Source: Spirometra erinaceieuropaei
Lineage: Eukaryota > Platyhelminthes > Cestoda > Diphyllobothriidea > Diphyllobothriidae
Assembly (NCBI GenBank): GCA_902702965.1
Contig: CACRXP010000114.1
Coordinates: 808,002-872,001 of the forward strand
DNA length: 64,000 nt
Direction: 5' to 3'
In this document: positions 58,718 to 64,000 of the stretch, piece by piece
Position numbering within the stretch: the first letter of the stretch is position 1
Layout of the letters: every line of letters begins with the position of its first letter
Notes under the pieces: model-generated
Told to the model about the DNA's origin: nothing
Databases searched by the model: none
What the model saw: the letters and a program-made list of their open reading frames with translations, nothing else
Made by a program: the position numbers and the translations under genes

Positions 58718-59440
58718 CAGTAAGTGACCGATTACATGAAATGGTGGCCAAAATTCTGAAATGCGTTTGTGATCAGGAAAGATTACTTAGGTATGGTTGC
58801 AATACTGATGGTTCGTGGCATAATGCTTTAATATTTTCTAATTGACAGGATGTGGGCTATAAATGCGTTTCTTTTCAACCTCCGGTAGAAACCGTACTCA
58901 GTAAATAATGACTACTTGCGTAGCATACACTTTTCGCACGGATTTTTGGTGATCTTATACATTCAAATATATTTTATAAACCATGATCAAATATGTTCTT
59001 TCATACTTCTGATTGAAAACCCGAAGATGGAATGTACTTAGGTGCTAAAACATTTTCTAATTCCCGAATAATTTGGAACTTGATCAACCGTTGTATTGGC
59101 GTCAAGTGATTTCAGTCCACAAGGTGCATGCGTTCCGCGAAAGGAAAATCATATATTCTTCTATGCCTTTAAAAGATACCATGTTGAGTCCATACGTTTT
59201 GCGACGGACGCGAACTATGCTGTACATTTTATGAGGAGCAGTGATAAACGGAGAGTTACGATACTATATGAATCGGCATTGTGCGGTCTTGAAAATCTCA
59301 TAATTAGAAACTTTTCTGAAACTTAGTTATTGTCCTTTTTCGCCTATAAAATATAAAGCGGACGTGAATTTCCATCAAGCGACTGAAACAAACATAATTT
59401 TCTTCGTGGACTCTATAAAGTATGTTTGAATCTGGAAGAC
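58718..59440. mobile_element. FB6: FB element between the D2 copies
   Basis: The left end is CAGTAAGTGACCGATTACATG (58718), followed by GCGTTTGTGATCAGG and the usual left-arm and loop blocks. The right arm is recognisable to about 59440 (AAAATATAAAGCGG, GACCATCGAAAACC), where D2 copy b begins. The right end with its TA is missing. Confidence 0.55.
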
Positions 59441-60112
59441 CATCGAAAACCAATGGGGACGAGGTCGTTGGCGGCACACGTCTGTGGAACGACGGCCAAT
59501 CCCTCTTCCTCCTATCGAAAATGTCCGAAAAGCCGACTGCTCTATGAGAGAGAATAGAGAGTGAGATTGTGGCAAAACACTGGCGAGTACATCCCCGTGG
59601 CAATAGTACTAATAATGCGTTCATATTGGCTGCGTATGTAGAAATATTGCAAACTACAATTGCAACAGGTGCGAATATTCGGCTAGTTGACTGGACGTTA
59701 CTCACCTTTGCTGAAGACAAACCTGAATTAACTTTGAAATAATCACGACTTATTGCTGCCGTTTATTTTCCACCTGTATTTGTAATTGTGTTTTATCTAA
59801 CTGATCTTGTTGCAGTTTCGGCTTTCCTGCTTTTTATAAGTTTTGACAGTATCCTAATCGCTAGTCAGCTTAGCATACAATATTGTTTACGGGGTTTACC
59901 ATGGTAGATTTGTTGGTCAGCCAGTATCCTCCACTTTATCATTTACTATCCCAGCAGCAGACAGCCGCCGGTAGCTTAATCGCCGCACGAAATCGTGACC
60001 TCGTATTACGACCAGCCCTCGCCGGATGTCAACAGCTGAGATGACGCGCACGCATGTCATTCCCTTCGGCCGTGGAAAATGATTTGCGAAGTCTGGCTGC
60101 GTTACATCTGAT
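59440..60112 (+). repeat. D2 repeat, copy b
   Basis: Second direct copy of 58060-58717. An extra ~60 bp (59605-59665) is present here and absent from copy a. The plus frame at 60054-60461 starts inside it and is not recognised. Confidence 0.7.
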
Positions 60113-60114
60113 CT

Positions 60115-61320
60115 CTATCTACAATAATACGCGTGAGCTTCAAGGACGACATTCGAGGGCTTGGAGGATAATGATAGCAAAGGTTGCACGCCTGCGTTCG
60201 ATGTGTAAACTCAATCAGAACCCTAACCCAGTACTCCGCAAATTGGGAGAAAGTCCTCTAGTGAAAGCGTGGCTTTCGAGAATGAAAAAAGACACTAACG
60301 TCCACCATATTGGCCGCTTCAACAAAACCCAGCATTGTAGAGGAGGAGCAGTCGAAGTGAATCATTTATGTCTCGCCACTTTCCTCTGCATGCGATACCT
60401 GTCAGGTTCACTAATACGATGCCTATCCAAAAATAAGGATTGCTTATCTATGTTTCCTTAATTAAGATAACGTTTTTAAAACTTTATTCCCCTTCACAAT
60501 ACTGGCCAATGGACGACGTTCACTTCTACAAACAGGGTTTCCACTTTGCGAAGCATTTTTTTCATTCATCTGTGCTAATGCATTAAGTGCGTCCTATGAT
60601 TTTTTTCTCAACATCTTCTAAGTTCTGAAAACGCTTTTCTCTTTGGGTTTTTCCTCATTGCTGGGAATAAGAAGTCGCAGGGATTAGGGTAGATGAGTAA
60701 AGAAGACGAAAAACAGTTTTTTATGCAAGTGTGTTGTCATGATGAAGTAACTGGCCCCCAAAACATCACAATTCAGGTCGTTTTTTCCCCACTGCCTCAC
60801 AAAATCGCATCAGAGCTGCAGGTAGTAAAAATAGTCATTGTGACGTTTAAAGGAGTAGATTCAACGTATATGACTCTTTTAACCTCAAAAAACACCATCA
60901 TATATTTCAAATTTATTTCACCTGCTGTGAAAAATATCGCCCGAGAACGTTGAAAAGGAGTTTATTAAAACAATCCCTGTGTCTGCTGCGATGTTTTCTC
61001 ATGAACGCTAGTTGATCAACTAAACAAGATGAGTTTTTGCAAGCATACTTACCACTGTCGACCTACATATGTACAGCAAACCACACAGTGATTTTCGGGT
61101 ACCCCATCGTAAGAAACCGAATATGGGACACAAACCTCGGTGAGTAAGTGATTAAATAAGTCCATTACAGGCAAAAGAAGATGACGGGAAAGACGAAGAA
61201 GACATTAGCGATACTTTATGCCTATTAGCCATCGTCAGCTAGCCCTACCTCAACCGACGTTCGCAGCACTGAGCGTCCAGAGCTGAGTTACGGACCGGTC
61301 TTCCGGTCGGTTGTGATCGG
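60115..61320. other. Non-coding stretch, nothing recognised
   Basis: Short frames only, apart from the unassigned frame 60054-60461. Confidence 0.4.
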
Positions 61321-61324
61321 GGAT

Positions 61325-61510
61325 GCTATTTTTTGGGTCAGTCGGTTAAGGCGAACTCCTCGTTCCGTTGAAATATCTAACGTCTAAGAACGAAAACCTC
61401 AGGCTTTAAATATTGAGGACCCCTAAAAATCTGAGGTTGAGTAAGGCTGAATGACGGCTGTTAATAAGCTAGGAAAGGCCATCGCAGTCTCCGTCGTTTT
61501 CTTCCGCGAC
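61325..61510 (+). mobile_element. SINE2-like repeat, copy d
   Basis: The head has a tRNA-type A box, GGGTCAGTCGGTTAAGGCG (61336-61354). The tail is AATGACGGCTGTTAATAAGC, GGAAAGGCCATCGCAGTCTCC (61450-61492), as in the other SINE2 copies. The B box is not convincing. Confidence 0.5.
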
Positions 61511-61514
61511 AGGA

Positions 61515-62871
61515 CAGTTGGCCGTCAAACTGCGCAGTAATTTAAACGACATCGTTAATAGCACCAAACTAGAAGAAAGTGGGGTCTAGTGAAAGATATG
61601 CTGCAGAGTTGGATCAAGTGTACTAGTGGGAGAACACTGTCATGGAAAACTGCGTTTCTTGCAGTTTCTACCAATGTTTCTTCACTACGAACATTTATGA
61701 AAGCGTTATAATAAGTTTAACGATATTCTGTTCGGTGAGAGCAATCGTATCAATTAATTATGGATGACATGCGCACTTTCCACCGGTTATAAAGTCTGCC
61801 TGGGCAAACGTTTTCATTATGTTTATGCAAATCCCTAAATTTAAACCGCGCAATTTCCTTTCATCGAGATTTCCTCGAAGTTAATTAGATCAAAATGTCA
61901 TTTTTTGCATACTTTTTTCCTAATTTCTATCCCTAACTAGCAGAAACGGCTGCCTGACGTCCAAAAGAGAAAAGTTTATAAATTTACGAGTGTTCGAATC
62001 GCGCATACAGGTTCTCAAGCTGGTTGTATGACTGTGTGACGACACAGTGCAAGGGACTGCCCAAAAATTCAATAGGAATAATGTGTTCGACCTTGCGTTG
62101 CCAAGATGATTGCTAATACTGGATGCAAGAGAAATCCTCGGATAAGAAATCAGTCAATCGATGTATCGATTTGACTTCGACATACGGGTCCACTGTGCAA
62201 TCACCTCCAGGCCTGTGTCACTGATAATTGATTGAGGAATACCTCTCACAACTGCTGACTGTTTTACTCCCTTGCTATCTTAGATGATGGACTCCTCTAG
62301 GATTTTGAGAAAAATAAAAAAAGTGTTTCGGGCATCAATCAGTCGCCTTATTGCTAAATCATTTTTTCCGTTACTGAAGTTAGTATTAGTCCGGGATTCG
62401 ATGTTCATTTTCGAGGTCTGTGCTATCAGCTTAAGAACGGACTTTTGTCCGTCCTTCTAAGTTGACAGTCGCCCGTTTTCTCACAGAATACCCACTTGTG
62501 AAACTGCTTCCACATTGTTCTCTCAGTTGAGTGCCTGTGTTGTCAGCTGACACGACCAAGATGACCAGCAGGGACTGCGAGACGGCTGGGTCGGCCTGCT
62601 CCGAAGGTCAGTTAAACTTCGGGTGGATGTTGCATTGCACCGGCTTCGATAGTAGACAAGAAGTCCAAAGTTGTAAATAATGTGCGCATTCATACCCCTC
62701 ATCAGCCGCGTTAGTAAAAATATTCTTTCGCCTTTAAAGACGTCCTTTTTTACGTTTGCCTCCCAGTCATATGTGCAACACTGCTCTGCCATAAGTCGCA
62801 TAGTATGCAATGCAATGTGTGACAAAGGTAACAACGACTCTGCTCAGATAGGAACCGTATATTTTGAAAAC
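61515..62871. other. Non-coding stretch, nothing recognised
   Basis: No similarity to other parts of the window. The frames at 62523-62946 are partly shaped by the inverted repeat that follows. Confidence 0.4.
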
Positions 62872-63234
62872 AGGCATGTACCGCAGAATTTATTGGGACC
62901 AATAAATTTCGTGACGGCCTATCAACTACAGCCCGTCTCTGCATAGCAAGGTTACGAATGTAATCGCACGGCAGTATGTATTTTTACAAAATGTCCGTGC
63001 ATGAGACCAAGGTCGAGGTGCAAGGCAATGAATAATCAGATGAAAGACGTTCGAATAAGCATCATATAGGAAAGAGGGAGACGGAATGTTAACAACACAT
63101 CACAGTCGCGTGTAAGTTGAGGCGTGAAGGTTATCAGGGCAATTGCGGATTAATAACATGGCCTATCTGCTTGCACATGCCTGGTTTCTACTTCCGTATT
63201 TAAGCTGCTTCCACGTTACGCAAGGTTCGAGTTG
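62872..63234 (+). repeat. Left arm of 363-bp inverted repeat
   Basis: Reverse complement of 63404-63766 with about five single-base differences and no length change. Arm ends are AGGCATGTAC (outer) and GGTTCGAGTTG (inner). Confidence 0.9.
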
Positions 63235-63403
63235 GTTGGGCGAGCGCAAAGGCAATTGGCAACCAGGGCCGCTGAGCATTTGCCTAATTAGTTTTAAAAA
63301 CAGGAAAACAAAACCCCCCGTTCGTCTACAACGAAACACCTGTTAGATGGCGGTCATTTTCTCGACCCTAAAGCAACTTTTCGAGTAATTGTCCGAGCGC
63401 ACA

Positions 63404-63766
63404 CAACTCGAACCTTGCGTAACGTGGAAGCAGCTTAAATACGGAGGTAGAAACCAGGCATGTGCAAGCAGATAGGCCATGTTCTTAATCCGCAATTGCC
63501 CTGATAACCTTCACGCCTCAACTTACACGCGACTGTGATATGTTGTTAACATTCCGTCTCCCTCTTTCCTATATGATGCTTATTCGAACGTCTTTCATCT
63601 GATTATTCATTGCCTTGCACCTCGACCTTGGTCTCATGCACGGACATTTTGTAAAAATACATACTGCCGTGCGATTACATTCGTAACCTTGCTATGCAGA
63701 GACGGGCTGTAGTTGATAGGCCGTCACGAAATTAATTGGTCCCAATAAATTCTGCTGTACATGCCT
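63404..63766 (-). repeat. Right arm of 363-bp inverted repeat
   Basis: Mirror of 62872-63234, separated from it by 169 bp of unrelated sequence. The two predicted frames ending in LGPINFVTAYQLQPVSA (62680-62946 plus, 63692-64000 minus) are the same arm read twice. Confidence 0.9.
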
Positions 63767-64000
63767 ATCATAACCGAGAAAAAATGCTTCAGCCATCCCG
63801 TATTTGTCTTGGCCATCAGTAGCTCGAACGGACAAGACTCCAGAATATTTTACATCCACAAACGTGTGGTTGTGTTTCCCGTGCCTCGCGCCCCCCATGC
63901 CAACCACGTGAGTCGCACATTCATCGTTGGCTGTGCGAAGGTCATGTGTATGTAGCGTTTGCGTGGCAGGAGTAATGGGTTTTAGTGACCGCACAGACAT
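63767..64000. other. Unassigned sequence to window edge
   Basis: Open on both strands (63692-64000 minus, 63761-63955 plus) but with no recognisable domain; the window cuts it. Confidence 0.3.

Noticed and set aside
62680..64000. Two predicted proteins sharing a conserved C-terminus (VTAYQLQ, faintly like a T-box VTAYQN motif)
   Set aside because: Both are the two arms of the same inverted repeat. The rest of a T-box domain is absent.
1..64000. CRISPR arrays, prokaryotic operons, rRNA genes
   Set aside because: No regularly spaced short repeats, no operon-like frames with ribosome-binding sites and no rRNA core sequences seen.

Overview
This window looks like intergenic or intronic DNA from a repeat-rich flatworm genome, most likely a diphyllobothriid tapeworm (Spirometra/Dibothriocephalus/Schistocephalus type). 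The reasons are the absence of any long uninterrupted reading frame, moderate-to-low GC, eukaryotic-style tRNA-derived short repeats, and translated relics that resemble the Penelope-like, RTE-like and BEL/Pao retroelement proteins I know from that group. The organism is an inference; no host gene or rRNA confirms it. I see no intact protein-coding gene, no bacterial operon, no CRISPR array and no clean tRNA or rRNA gene.

The window is a graveyard of mobile elements. (1) Penelope-like elements (PLEs) dominate. One lineage, called PLE-A here, has at least ten fragments (near 4.9-5.3, 6.75-8.6, 10.5-10.73, 15.6-15.9, 19.8-20.4, 21.3-21.7, 25.6-25.8, 43.2 and 44.95-46.25 kb). It encodes a reverse transcriptase followed by a GIY-YIG nuclease, and its ends carry a hammerhead-ribozyme-like motif, usually as inverted terminal copies. 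A second lineage, PLE-B, is at 47.55-49.7 kb. (2) A family of TA-flanked long-inverted-repeat elements, called FB here, has about twelve complete or partial copies. The best are at 267-1236 and 23314-24286; none carries a transposase. (3) Two tRNA-derived SINE-like families are present: SINE1 at 27.2 and 28.7 kb, SINE2 at 15.9, 18.2, 25.9 and 61.3 kb. (4) There is one BEL/Pao gag relic (38.5 kb) and one RTE-type LINE relic (55.5 kb). (5) Two local direct duplications (53.4/54.7 kb and 58.1/59.4 kb) and one striking 363-bp inverted duplication (62872-63766) complete the layout.

The element I find most interesting is a 229-bp palindromic mini-PLE at 10502-10730. It has no coding sequence and consists almost entirely of two head-to-head ribozyme-bearing ends. 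It is flanked by an 11-bp direct repeat that looks like a target-site duplication. It suggests that the PLE-A ends alone may be mobilised, in a non-autonomous, retrozyme-like way.

No genes here work together as a pathway. The functional story is parasitic: autonomous PLE/LINE/LTR elements that are now dead, and non-autonomous passengers (FB, SINE1, SINE2, mini-PLE) that would have depended on enzymes encoded elsewhere. All family names FB, SINE1, SINE2, NR1, D1 and D2 are my own labels for repeats seen within this window.
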